From Oleiphilaceae bacterium (GTDB taxonomy: Bacteria > Pseudomonadota > Gammaproteobacteria > Pseudomonadales > Oleiphilaceae), in NCBI GenBank assembly GCA_022447365.1, contig JAKVBL010000006.1, forward strand, positions 247,797 through 311,796: a DNA stretch of 64,000 nucleotides, given 5' to 3'. How positions within the stretch are numbered: the first letter of the stretch is position 1; each line of letters starts with the position of its first letter. Both the position numbers and the translations under genes were made by a program. Below are positions 1 through 8,724 of this stretch, piece by piece. The notes beneath the pieces were generated by a model that ran no database searches, was not told the DNA's origin, and saw nothing but the letters and a program-made list of their open reading frames with translations.

Positions 1-1
1 T

Positions 2-799
2 GATGGTAGTCGCGACAAAACTTGGTCTCTCATCGAGGAAGCGAGTCAAAACACTCTTTTTCGAGGGATAAAGCTGTCAAGAAATAAGGGGCATCAGTAC
101 GCATTACTAGCGGGATTAGAAAATGCAGATGGCGATGTGCTAGTAAGTATTGATGCTGATCTTCAGGACGATATTTCAGTTATCAGAGCGATGGTGGAAG
201 AGTATTACAAGGGGAACGACATTGTTTATGGCGTGCGTTCAGAACGAGGCTCTGATACCTTTTTCAAACGTTTCACTGCCGAAAGTTATTATAGAGTCTT
301 AAAACGTTTCGGTGTTGATGTTGTGTTTAATCATGCTGACTTTAGACTTATGAGTCGAAGAGCGGTTGAAGCTCTAAGCGATTATCGCGAAGTAAATTTG
401 TTTTTGCGCGGGGTGGTGAGAGAAATTGGTTTTCCCTCTACTCAAGTGGAGTACGCGAGATCTGAGCGCTTTGCGGGTGAATCAAAGTATCCGCTGAAGA
501 AAATGTTAGCACTGGCCGTTGATGGCATAACGTCTTTTTCTCCAGTTCCTTTACGGATGATAGCCGTGCTAGGCTTTCTGGTCTTTTTGTTTAGTTCTTT
601 TATTGCGGCTTGGGCTTTGTGGACGAGATTGTTTACTGATCAAGCTGTTCCTGGTTGGGCCTCTTCTGTATTACCCATGTACATACTGGGGGGGATTCAG
701 TTGTTAAGCTTAGGCGTGATTGGGGAGTACATCGCAAAGATTTTTATGGAAGTGAAGGCAAGGCCAAGATACTTGATAGACAAGTGCGTAGGCCTTTAA
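2..799 (+). CDS. Polyprenyl-phosphate-type family 2 glycosyltransferase (5' end outside window)
   Basis: The reading frame is open from base 2, so the gene starts outside the window; the GTG at 137 is internal. Upstream of it the frame encodes NKGHQYALLAGLENADGD, which runs into the metal-binding segment SIDADLQDD. This is the DPM1/GtrB-like GT2 pattern. Two C-terminal membrane segments follow (roughly 540-625 and 670-745), as in enzymes that move a sugar onto a polyprenyl phosphate at the inner membrane. A GT2 gene begins 15 bp downstream on the same strand, then a polymerase/ligase, so a role in exopolysaccharide assembly is inferred. The sugar cannot be told. Confidence 0.85.
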   Translation, partial: DGSRDKTWSLIEEASQNTLFRGIKLSRNKGHQYALLAGLENADGDVLVSIDADLQDDISVIRAMVEEYYKGNDIVYGVRSERGSDTFFKRFTAESYYRVLKRFGVDVVFNHADFRLMSRRAVEALSDYREVNLFLRGVVREIGFPSTQVEYARSERFAGESKYPLKKMLALAVDGITSFSPVPLRMIAVLGFLVFLFSSFIAAWALWTRLFTDQAVPGWASSVLPMYILGGIQLLSLGVIGEYIAKIFMEVKARPRYLIDKCVGL

Positions 800-814
800 C
801 CTAGAGGGATGTGA

Positions 815-1768
815 ATGACTGACTTTATCGATCTTTCGATTGTAATACCTGCATATAATGAAGAACGATTTATTAAAGATACATTGTCTTGCCTAGTTTC
901 TGAGTTAGAGGGCTTGTTAGGATACGAGGTTATTGTAGTTGATCATGGTTCTACTGATAACACTGCGCTGATTGCAGAGGAGTCTGGTGCCACAGTGGTA
1001 AACGGTAGCATGCGTAAGACAGTTGGAGAGTTGCGTAACCTCGGAGTAGAACAATCTAAAGGTCGTCTCTTAGTTTTTATTGATGCTGATATTTGCGTAC
1101 AGCATGGTTGGGGCATACAAATGAAACAACTATTTAAAGAGCTTTCTAATAGTTATTCACTAGTGTCGGGCTCTTTTCCTATTTTGCCTGATGGAGCTGC
1201 AGCTTGGCTTATAAACTGGTTTGAGCCTAAGGGGCTTGAAAAAATAACTAGATATATTGGGTCTGGCCACTTAGTTATAAGTCGCTCGCTTTTCGATGAA
1301 ATTGGGGGATTTGATCCGGGGTTAGAGACATCCGAAGACGTTGACTTATGTCGCCGCGCTATAGACTTGGGGGCAAATCTTCGACCAGAGAAGAAGCTTA
1401 GAGTCTGCCATGCGGGAGCTCCCACAGGGCTTGTTTCGTTTATACGTCGAGAGGCTTGGCACGGTAGAGGTGATGTTACTTCCGTTCGGTCTTTTTTTTC
1501 TTCGAGAGCCCCTCTAACAGCGTTAGTATTTATGACGTTACATTTTGCTGTCTTGTTATTTTTGTTTACGGAGAGCGCTTATGCTCAGTATCCAGCCTAC
1601 ATACTGTTCATCCTTATCTTATTTTCCACAGTGTACAAGTTTCATGGTTCTAATATTTTAGTTTTTTTCTTTAATTTTTTTACTTTTTATTTCTACTTGT
1701 TTGGTCGATCAATCGGCTTAATAAGAGGATTAATTAGTAGAGATAAAATGAAGCGTTCTAGGGCGTAA
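815..1768 (+). CDS. Family 2 glycosyltransferase with C-terminal membrane segments
   Basis: The N-terminus LSIVIPAYNEERFI and the later FIDADI metal-binding motif are the classic GT-A fold of family 2. The ED pair in the TSEDVDLCRRA segment fits the catalytic-base region. The last ~90 residues contain two or three hydrophobic segments, so the enzyme is probably anchored to the inner membrane. An AGAGGG-like ribosome binding site sits just before the ATG. The stop codon overlaps the next start by one base (TAATG), which suggests translational coupling with the polymerase/ligase gene. Donor and acceptor are unknown; assembly of the extracellular polysaccharide repeat unit is inferred from context. 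Confidence 0.85.
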   Translation: MTDFIDLSIVIPAYNEERFIKDTLSCLVSELEGLLGYEVIVVDHGSTDNTALIAEESGATVVNGSMRKTVGELRNLGVEQSKGRLLVFIDADICVQHGWGIQMKQLFKELSNSYSLVSGSFPILPDGAAAWLINWFEPKGLEKITRYIGSGHLVISRSLFDEIGGFDPGLETSEDVDLCRRAIDLGANLRPEKKLRVCHAGAPTGLVSFIRREAWHGRGDVTSVRSFFSSRAPLTALVFMTLHFAVLLFLFTESAYAQYPAYILFILILFSTVYKFHGSNILVFFFNFFTFYFYLFGRSIGLIRGLISRDKMKRSRA

Positions 1769-3045
1769 TGTTGAAGAGTAAATTTATTTTTCTTCCGGAA
1801 AAGTATTCGTTTCATAGTCTTTGTACTGCTGCTTACCTTTTTTTCTTTTATATGCAAGCGTCACTTAGGTGGCCAGCTTTTGAGGCTATTAGGTTTCACT
1901 TTCTATTTGGAGCATTTTTAGCCCTTATATCAATCGTTAAAATTCTAAAGAAAAAGAAATTCGTTTCGAAACTAGATGCTAAAGACCCCTTAATTGTTTC
2001 TGCATTACAGCTCAAGAAGGCTAGTTATTGGTTATTGGCAATTATGTGTGTGTACACAGTTTTTTCATATGCTCCTGACGTTTCTGCTGATGTTTTTGTC
2101 GATCGTGTATTCAAGTATGCGTTGGTTGCGTTTTTTGTTTATGTTGCCGTAGAAACCTTGGATGACCTAAAGGTAATCATTTTAGGAGTTTTTCTAGCGT
2201 GGTTGAAAGTTGCTTCGGAAGGTTTTTTGGGTTGGATTGACGGTAGCATGATGTGGGAGAGCCAGGGTTTTCAGAGGCTTCATGGGTCATCTGCTTTCGT
2301 GGGTCATCCGAATTCATTTAGTCTCTTTGCTCTAGGATGTTTAGCTTTGAGTATGGGCTTTTATAAATCTGAGTCTCTTGTTTTAGATAAGATTGCGCTA
2401 GGGCTCTTAGCGATTTTTTCTTTAGTAATAATTATTTTCACTGGTTCGAGATCAGGCTATGTAGCGCTTTTTTTCGTAACAACAGTTCTATTTTTTCGAG
2501 CGGGGCATAGTAAATTTAAAATTGTTGTTCTTAGCCTCTTCCTCTTACTGGCGATATTGCCCTTTATTCCAGTCGAGTATTATGAACGATTTGAATCAAT
2601 TTTTACTGGTCAAGAGGCTGAAGGAAATTCGAGTGGGACTCGACTAATTATTATGGATGATGCGGTGAATATATTTTTTGCTTATCCATTTGGGGTAGGT
2701 GTTGAAGCGTTTTCAGCAGTTCGTATGGATATGTTTGGAAGGGTTCAAAATATTCATATGTTGTACCTTGAAATCTTAACTAATCTCGGTCCTTTTGGGC
2801 TTATAGTTTTTATGTTATTTGCTTATCGGCTTCTTTCGCTCGCGAAATTGGGGGTGAAAGAAGCGGACAAACTAGATTCTACTTTTTTGTCTGGATTATG
2901 TAAGTTTGTATACATATTCATTTTGTTTAGGTTAGTGTTTGGCTTGTTTGCTATGGATCTATATGAGGTGCATTGGTGGCTTTGTCTAGGGTTATTGCTA
3001 GCTTCCGTAAAGTTATTGACCCAAACCCAAACTATCGACAGCTAA
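1768..3045 (+). CDS. O-antigen ligase / Wzy-like polymerase family membrane protein
   Basis: This 425-residue protein is almost entirely hydrophobic, with about ten membrane segments. It carries Wzy_C-type landmarks: FTGSRSGYVALF, then a large periplasmic loop with a conserved-type GVGVEAF segment, then NIHMLYLEIL, where family members have an essential His. Such proteins polymerise or transfer undecaprenyl-linked glycans on the periplasmic side. In exosortase A loci a homologue usually sits with the EPS glycosyltransferases, as here. It ends one base before the convergent gene at 3047, with no room for a terminator between them. Polymerase versus ligase cannot be decided from sequence. Confidence 0.85.
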   Translation: MLKSKFIFLPEKYSFHSLCTAAYLFFFYMQASLRWPAFEAIRFHFLFGAFLALISIVKILKKKKFVSKLDAKDPLIVSALQLKKASYWLLAIMCVYTVFSYAPDVSADVFVDRVFKYALVAFFVYVAVETLDDLKVIILGVFLAWLKVASEGFLGWIDGSMMWESQGFQRLHGSSAFVGHPNSFSLFALGCLALSMGFYKSESLVLDKIALGLLAIFSLVIIIFTGSRSGYVALFFVTTVLFFRAGHSKFKIVVLSLFLLLAILPFIPVEYYERFESIFTGQEAEGNSSGTRLIIMDDAVNIFFAYPFGVGVEAFSAVRMDMFGRVQNIHMLYLEILTNLGPFGLIVFMLFAYRLLSLAKLGVKEADKLDSTFLSGLCKFVYIFILFRLVFGLFAMDLYEVHWWLCLGLLLASVKLLTQTQTIDS

Positions 3046-3046
3046 G

Positions 3047-4174
3047 TTATGTAGCGCTGTCCACAGACAATCCCGCGGGCGGCTTAGGTTTATTTTCGTT
3101 CGTAAATTCTACAACGGTGTGGTTGTTTTCTCTGTCATGCACATGGAGAAATACTGGGAGTATATTGTCTTCTAGAAGTTGACGATTAATTTTTAAAGTG
3201 ATTTTGTTTGATGCCCATGAAATCACAGGAAGTGTGATTAATTGCGTTGACTGGTTAATGTCTCTAGCATCACTTAAAACTACTCTTGCTAGGGCGTTAT
3301 CACCGATTGCGACATAAATGTCGTCATAATAAGCGTCAAAATTGCTGTAATCACCGTTTCCAAACCAGCCTGGAAATTTAACGCGGTCGAATTGCTCAGT
3401 TACACCTAATGGCATTACTGGAGAGTCAGAGTTAATCGATAACTTGCTACCTTTTTCGCTAATGTGAGACCAATGCACCATGCCATTGCTGGTTGTAGGA
3501 TTGTCATTATCCGGGATCTGGCCAAATGAAAAATAGTTTTTTCCATGCCAAGACCAATTGTCTCTCACTTGTATGTAGCCTAGCCCTCCTGAATTGCCCT
3601 GTAGCATGAAATTTCCGCTTCCTATGTGTGTCGGAGTGCATAGATTGAATCGTGTAGTAGAACCGATTGCACCGATTCCGTCAGCGATCCAAGTGAACTT
3701 CCATGAACTGACGTTTGGAAATGTAAAATCATCGGTAGCTCCTGAAAAATACCGGCCTTCCGGTACCCTGACGCTATAGCTAAGGAAAATATCATTCGTT
3801 TTGTCAGGGAGGATGGCTTCAAGTTGCGCAATTCTGTTGAGGCTTGGTTTGCCAAAGTCATGAATACTCATCGCCAAATCGCCCTCGTGAGCTGCGTACC
3901 TTGGTATCCCCGTGTAATCACTACTAGCGGACCAGTTTCCAAATAAAGCTAAATCTAAGCCAACTTGGTCCCCTTCTTTGCCATACGAAAAGTCCTCAAA
4001 GAGGATCATTTCAGGACCTGCACCGAAACTAGTGCCTAATATCTCGACCTGAACATATTTGTCATTAAGTTCATTGGAGAGCTCATTAACGCTATTAATT
4101 TCAAGAGCGTAAGAGTTAGGGGTGTGTAGCATGAGGGCGCTGGTCAATGAAATAGCATACAATGAATGCTTCAT
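3047..4174 (-). CDS. Secreted protein of unknown function in the EPS cluster
   Basis: The 375-residue product has a clear signal peptide (MKHSLYAIS... ending near NSYA-LEIN), so it should be exported. I do not recognise the family with certainty. The mature part is rich in aromatic and beta-strand patterns (for example SWKFTWIADG, NFDAYYDDIYVAIGD), as in lectin-like jelly-roll domains of polysaccharide lyases and carbohydrate-binding proteins. A short C-terminal beta domain follows. There is no PEP-CTERM tail. It lies 86 bp downstream of the sulfotransferase and is the last gene of the minus-strand xrtA cluster. A role in binding or trimming the exported polysaccharide is plausible but only inferred. 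Confidence 0.6.
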   Translation of the reverse strand: MKHSLYAISLTSALMLHTPNSYALEINSVNELSNELNDKYVQVEILGTSFGAGPEMILFEDFSYGKEGDQVGLDLALFGNWSASSDYTGIPRYAAHEGDLAMSIHDFGKPSLNRIAQLEAILPDKTNDIFLSYSVRVPEGRYFSGATDDFTFPNVSSWKFTWIADGIGAIGSTTRFNLCTPTHIGSGNFMLQGNSGGLGYIQVRDNWSWHGKNYFSFGQIPDNDNPTTSNGMVHWSHISEKGSKLSINSDSPVMPLGVTEQFDRVKFPGWFGNGDYSNFDAYYDDIYVAIGDNALARVVLSDARDINQSTQLITLPVISWASNKITLKINRQLLEDNILPVFLHVHDRENNHTVVEFTNENKPKPPAGLSVDSAT

Positions 4175-4260
4175 GGCAGTCTCCGTAAGTTGGTTATTGT
4201 TGAGAGCCTAGCAGAATCTTGTGGAGTAGATGGCGTAAAATTGTGTTCTAATTAGCAAAG

Positions 4261-5193
4261 CTACATACAGTAACGTTTTTTGATTCTGTTTTTGATAAAT
4301 TCATTTGATTTGTACCCAATTTTTTTTAGGAGTTTATAGCCACTAGTTTTCTGTCCGGAGGGATAGCCTAGGTCTTCAAGTGTTTGTCCTGCGACTTCCC
4401 AAGCTATGGCTTGACTGCCTCTGTCCAACTTAGCCGGCCACTTAGTTACATTCTCAATTTTTGGTACTTCCGATAGTGAGGCGTGGAGTCTGTTTGACCT
4501 GTCCTTTCCAACTTTCTTTTTTGCCTCTTTGGTGTAGTTTTGCAACATCGTTTTGCTATAGGGGACTTCAAGAAAAGAGCAGATCTCATTAAGCTTTTCA
4601 TTTGGCGAAATAACTAGGTCTTCAAGTTTCAGTTCAAATACTTGCTCTTTTGGTAGCATGGCCAGCATCTTTCGGCCAATTGTGACGTGTTTCTCCCAGT
4701 ACTTTATAGCGCTGTAAAAGTCATTCGGGCCAAACCATTGCTCAGTCAAAGATAAAGCAACATCTCGACCATCCCGTATTACGTGAATGTATTTAGCATT
4801 AGGGAAGTAACGATGAAGTATGTCGATATGAGAGATGTAAAGTGGCGTTTTATCTCCCCATATTGTTTTTCCTTTGGCTCGCGCGTAGGCAGCAAATAAT
4901 TGATCGATCATTCTTGGAATTGTCGTGCACTTACAGAGGTCGAATTCGTCTATTGTGGGCACGTAATCCCATTCACGAACATAGCGCTGTGCGAGCATCC
5001 ATTTTATTAGTTTTATTCGCCCGGCTTCCCTTTCTAAGTCTGTGTAAACTTGCTCTTCGTTTTTAGCAAGATCCACAAAAAAATGAGATTCGTAAGGGAC
5101 AGCTATCTTTGGGTGTGAGTCAAGCATTAGGCTCAACAGCGTTGTGCCGGATCGCGCTACGCCTATTTCGAAAAACGGTGACGGTGAATTCAT
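4261..5193 (-). CDS. Sulfotransferase family protein
   Basis: The start ATG places the phosphosulfate-binding loop near residue 13 (ARSGTTLLSL, the 5'-PSB loop of PAPS sulfotransferases). The 3'-phosphate-binding region is IHVIRDGRDVALSL around residue 135. Length (310 aa) is normal for family Sulfotransfer_1/3. Its position 11 bp after a GT2 gene and within the exosortase/EPS operon suggests that it sulfates the extracellular polysaccharide or a glycan precursor in the cytoplasm. Substrate and sulfated position cannot be read from sequence. Confidence 0.87.
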   Translation of the reverse strand: MNSPSPFFEIGVARSGTTLLSLMLDSHPKIAVPYESHFFVDLAKNEEQVYTDLEREAGRIKLIKWMLAQRYVREWDYVPTIDEFDLCKCTTIPRMIDQLFAAYARAKGKTIWGDKTPLYISHIDILHRYFPNAKYIHVIRDGRDVALSLTEQWFGPNDFYSAIKYWEKHVTIGRKMLAMLPKEQVFELKLEDLVISPNEKLNEICSFLEVPYSKTMLQNYTKEAKKKVGKDRSNRLHASLSEVPKIENVTKWPAKLDRGSQAIAWEVAGQTLEDLGYPSGQKTSGYKLLKKIGYKSNEFIKNRIKKRYCM

Positions 5194-5204
5194 ATGTCTT
5201 TAAT

Positions 5205-6086
5205 TTACCTGTTAAAGATTTGAGTCTTGAGTGCCTTTAATAGTTTTGCGCGTTTAATGTAGTTTTTTACCAATCGGCTTTTAAAGAGCTGAATACGTTC
5301 TCGTAGCATCTCTTGTTCCATTTTGTTTGAGCAGAGAGGGAGTGTTAATTCCGCAGCGGCAAGTTGGTTTTCTAGTTTTCTTAGTCCACCATTTGTTTGA
5401 ATACTATTTTCTCTTATCCGATATGAATGCAGTGACTCATTGATAAAAATGCTGCAACATGAGCGTGCCAACTGCATCCAAAGTAGGCGATCATCGGAGT
5501 TTTTTAGTTGTTCATTAAAAGCTGTGTTAATGGGCAGATTCTGACGATTGAACACTACTGAAGATGTCCCAATAAAGTTAGCTTTCAGTAGTGGTCTGAA
5601 TAGCTCTTCTTTGTCAAAACAATGGACACGATCTTCTCGACTTGATAGTAAGTTAAATAAAGTATCGTACTCTTCTAGGTAGCTTTCTTTAAGCGTTTGC
5701 CCAGTTTCATCGATTGACTTGAAGTTTGAAAAGCCAAAAGCGGCGGCTGGATATTGTTCCATCGCAGCTATAGATTTCTCGACTTTTTGACTCTGCATAA
5801 TATCGTCAGAGTCGAACATAAATACATACTGACCGCGAGCAGCGTTGAGACCTATGTTTCTTGGCTTTGAGGGCCCTCCAAAATGACTTTCTCTAATGAG
5901 TTGGATTCGTTTGTCATCGATACTCTGTGTTACTTCGCATGTCCTGTCTGTCGATCCGTCATCAATTACTAATATTTCTAAACTCTGTTCTGATTGATTC
6001 AGCACTGACTTAATCGTTTGCTCAATATAGCTCTCGCAGTTATAGGATGGAATGATGACCGATGCTAAGGGTTTATTCGTCTTCAT
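5205..6086 (-). CDS. Family 2 glycosyltransferase
   Basis: The N-terminal ASVIIPSYNCESYIEQ, the LVIDDGSTDRT donor-binding segment and the MFDSDD metal-binding motif (around residue 95) identify a soluble GT-A enzyme of family GT2. The C-terminal part is short and basic and has no membrane segment. Its ATG overlaps the stop of the flippase gene by 4 bp (ATGA), so it is translationally coupled to it. It presumably adds one sugar to the lipid-linked EPS repeat unit. Specificity is unknown. Confidence 0.87.
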   Translation of the reverse strand: MKTNKPLASVIIPSYNCESYIEQTIKSVLNQSEQSLEILVIDDGSTDRTCEVTQSIDDKRIQLIRESHFGGPSKPRNIGLNAARGQYVFMFDSDDIMQSQKVEKSIAAMEQYPAAAFGFSNFKSIDETGQTLKESYLEEYDTLFNLLSSREDRVHCFDKEELFRPLLKANFIGTSSVVFNRQNLPINTAFNEQLKNSDDRLLWMQLARSCCSIFINESLHSYRIRENSIQTNGGLRKLENQLAAAELTLPLCSNKMEQEMLRERIQLFKSRLVKNYIKRAKLLKALKTQIFNR

Positions 6087-7606
6087 CGCTGGCTGAGTCT
6101 CTTTGAAAGTTGAGAAATAGCACGAGAGATAACTTTTCTCTCATTGGCATTAAACAGCATAAATGCAGGCACTAAAGCTAGTGGTAATGCGAGAGATGCG
6201 TTTGTCAAAATTGCTAGCCATGTGTTACTGACTGAAATAAACAATTTGGTTGAGTACAGAAGAAGAAGTGTTATAGCAACGTAAAGTCCACTCCAAACAA
6301 GCGGGGTTAATATTGACTTGTCCGCTGCTTGAGCCGTTGCGATAGGAAGTAGTGTGAGCCGGACAATCGCCATTGTTAGTAGGCAGGCAGTCGCTATCCC
6401 GACTAGGCCAAAATCGTCTTTAAAAACTAGGATGGAGGCAGTTGAGGCACTTAGTTCAAGCATCGAAATGATCGCTGCATATTTATGTTTTTTTAAGGTC
6501 ATTAATAAGCTTACGAACGGCTGAAGACTTATCATGATAAAAGAGCTTGTTGCTAACACAAATAGAATTTCGGCACTTAACTTTGCATCGAAATCCGGGC
6601 CCATCCAAACCTTTAAGAAGGCTTCTCCTGCCAATATAAAGCCACCCATAGTAGTTACGGATGCAATCACGTACATCTTAAAAAATAAGCTGTGTGTTTC
6701 TCTGAGCTTTTCGATATCGCCTTCGGAATGATACTTGGTGAGTAGAGGTGTTGACATCGCGAGTGCTTGGTTAATAAATGTACCAGCATATTCAGCAAGG
6801 CGTTGTGCCGCGTAGAAAATTGGAAGGGAGGCTATCATGCCAAAGGCTGCAATCGCCCAGATTCCGATCTTATCTTTCAAAAGATAGGCTGTATCTATAA
6901 TAAATACCCACTTGCTGAAGTGGTAAATTTCTACGAAGTCTTCCTTGTTAATCAGTTCGCGTGAAAAAAGCAGTTGTTTAAAAAGAGATTTTGCGAATAG
7001 AGCGTAGATTAACGTGCTTAGAGAGTTGGTCGTTAACCCGATAATTGCGATTGCAACTATTCCATAGCCCTCTGATACGAACAAGTAAATAGCTATTGCG
7101 TTTATGATAGAAAATGCTGTGCGTACTTGTGCTACTCGGTCAAACCTCAAATATGCATTTATGATTCCGGGAAACGCTTTTGCTGGGAACTCTAAAGCCA
7201 AACTAAGTGCTAGTATAAAAAACGCAATTTGTGGGGCATTGTCGGAAATTGAATTGAGCTCACTTTCATTGAAAAAGAACCGAGCCACTAAAACTGCAGC
7301 AAGTAATATGATCAAGCCAAGCAGGCTATATATTGCTAGAGCAGTATTTATGATTTTGTTGGCTTCTTGAAACCTCTCGGTATAAATATATTCTGCCACA
7401 TACCTCGTTATAGCTTGGGAAAACCCAAGATCGAGCATATAAAATGCAGCGACGGTACTGCCTAATAAGACCCAGACACCGTATTGCTCGGCTCCTAAGT
7501 TGTTATAGAGAAAGGGTAACATCCAAAAACCGATAGCGATCGAGACTAACGTCTGAAGCACCCTTAATCCTGAACCGCGAATGAGTCTATTAGCGATGGA
7601 GGTCAT
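6083..7606 (-). CDS. Wzx-like oligosaccharide flippase
   Basis: The protein has 507 residues and about 12-14 hydrophobic segments. Its N-terminus (GSGLRVLQTLVSIAIGFWMLPFLYNNLGAEQYGVW) is typical of polysaccharide-transport proteins of the MVF/MATE-like flippase superfamily. Such proteins flip undecaprenyl-linked repeat units to the periplasm, where the Wzy-like enzyme (1768-3045) could act. It overlaps its neighbours by 4 bp on both sides (FemAB-like gene upstream, GT2 gene downstream), consistent with one operon running from xrtA. Confidence 0.88.
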   Translation of the reverse strand: MTSIANRLIRGSGLRVLQTLVSIAIGFWMLPFLYNNLGAEQYGVWVLLGSTVAAFYMLDLGFSQAITRYVAEYIYTERFQEANKIINTALAIYSLLGLIILLAAVLVARFFFNESELNSISDNAPQIAFFILALSLALEFPAKAFPGIINAYLRFDRVAQVRTAFSIINAIAIYLFVSEGYGIVAIAIIGLTTNSLSTLIYALFAKSLFKQLLFSRELINKEDFVEIYHFSKWVFIIDTAYLLKDKIGIWAIAAFGMIASLPIFYAAQRLAEYAGTFINQALAMSTPLLTKYHSEGDIEKLRETHSLFFKMYVIASVTTMGGFILAGEAFLKVWMGPDFDAKLSAEILFVLATSSFIMISLQPFVSLLMTLKKHKYAAIISMLELSASTASILVFKDDFGLVGIATACLLTMAIVRLTLLPIATAQAADKSILTPLVWSGLYVAITLLLLYSTKLFISVSNTWLAILTNASLALPLALVPAFMLFNANERKVISRAISQLSKRLSQR

Positions 7607-8724
7607 AGATTAAAAGCCATAGTCAATTTTCGTTGAACTTTTCGGCCGAATATTTGAAGTTCACCTTTAAGTTTTGCGAATTTGTTTTTGTAAATAGTAA
7701 ATGTGCTGAATTCTCTGCGCAGCTTGCCTAAGCTAGCCTTATAGTCAGCGTTTTTCCCTTGCCCCATGAGCATATCGAGGCAACTTATACCTGTTTGCTT
7801 GAATGTGCTTTCGATTGCATAACCCAGATGGAGTGTGCCTAATGATATTTTAGGGTCGAACTTTTCTAAATATCCTGACTGAATATTGTATTCAGCTTGT
7901 CCAAAACGCAGGTTATAAAGAACAGAGATTGGTTGGTCGTTAACACTCAGCAGGCTTAACTTCAGAAGCCCTTGTTCTAGGAGTGTTTCTGCGATCGATA
8001 CATGAAAAGCTAGCGAGTGTTCATTAAAGCAGTGATTCCCCCATCGTTGAGCATGGAAGATGTTCAGAAGATCCAAGTATTCACAAATGTCATTGGTATT
8101 GGTGGCGTATGAGAGCAATGAGTTGGGATATTTCTCTTCTAGCTTTGTGCGTCGGTTGAACAATTTAAGACGAGTATTCTTGCCCAAGCTCGCTTTATAT
8201 TTTTCAAAGGATTGATTTGTTTCAATAACCCATCCATCCGGCAACATTGTTTTGGTAATACTATTGAATTTCGTAGCCGCTATTCTCAGGAATAGGTTGT
8301 CTGGGTTTGCATAGGCTAGCGTAATTTTATTGAAATCCAATTCTCGTAAGAGTTGCAAGAGAGACGTGTGAGTTTGTTCAATTTTCGATGGTTTCACGAG
8401 TATGTCTGTGTACTCGCTGAGAATAGTTGTTCCAGTAGGATAAATGTTTCCCAAAAACTGGAAATTATTTGAGGAGGTTTGAGTGATTGCTTCCTTGTAT
8501 AGTGGAAGGAGCGCTATGGCTTTTTGGTCTTCGAGAAAGATGAAAATACTAAGTTCTAATGAGTTTTGCTTTCCCCAAATATCCCACCATGTCTTTAACC
8601 AGGTATATGAATTGAATAAGCTGCCATGGACCTCCAATTCTTGCCATGCAGTTTCAACCTCTGGGCAAAATTTGTCTGCTTTGATAACTTCCACTTTGCC
8701 AATCGTTAGTACAACTTTAGGCAT
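7603..8724 (-). CDS. FemAB/BcsL-like GNAT-fold acyltransferase of the exosortase cluster
   Basis: This 373-residue protein matches the Acetyltransf_6 type of GNAT fold found in FemAB- and CelD/BcsL-like proteins. It has an N-terminal AWQELEVHGSLFNSYTWLKTWW segment, a central basic R-R-rich linker (LKLFNRRTKLEE) and a C-terminal YNIQSGYLEKFDPKISLGTLH segment that resembles the acyl-donor site region. In exosortase A loci a related protein is regularly present and is thought to acylate the polysaccharide or an aminoacyl target. It overlaps xrtA by 8 bp and the flippase by 4 bp. The acyl donor and acceptor are not predictable. Confidence 0.78.
   Translation of the reverse strand: MPKVVLTIGKVEVIKADKFCPEVETAWQELEVHGSLFNSYTWLKTWWDIWGKQNSLELSIFIFLEDQKAIALLPLYKEAITQTSSNNFQFLGNIYPTGTTILSEYTDILVKPSKIEQTHTSLLQLLRELDFNKITLAYANPDNLFLRIAATKFNSITKTMLPDGWVIETNQSFEKYKASLGKNTRLKLFNRRTKLEEKYPNSLLSYATNTNDICEYLDLLNIFHAQRWGNHCFNEHSLAFHVSIAETLLEQGLLKLSLLSVNDQPISVLYNLRFGQAEYNIQSGYLEKFDPKISLGTLHLGYAIESTFKQTGISCLDMLMGQGKNADYKASLGKLRREFSTFTIYKNKFAKLKGELQIFGRKVQRKLTMAFNL

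Noticed and set aside
137..139. GTG at 137 as start of the first glycosyltransferase
   Set aside because: The frame continues upstream to the window edge and encodes conserved GT2 residues (NKGHQYALLAGLENA), so the start lies outside.
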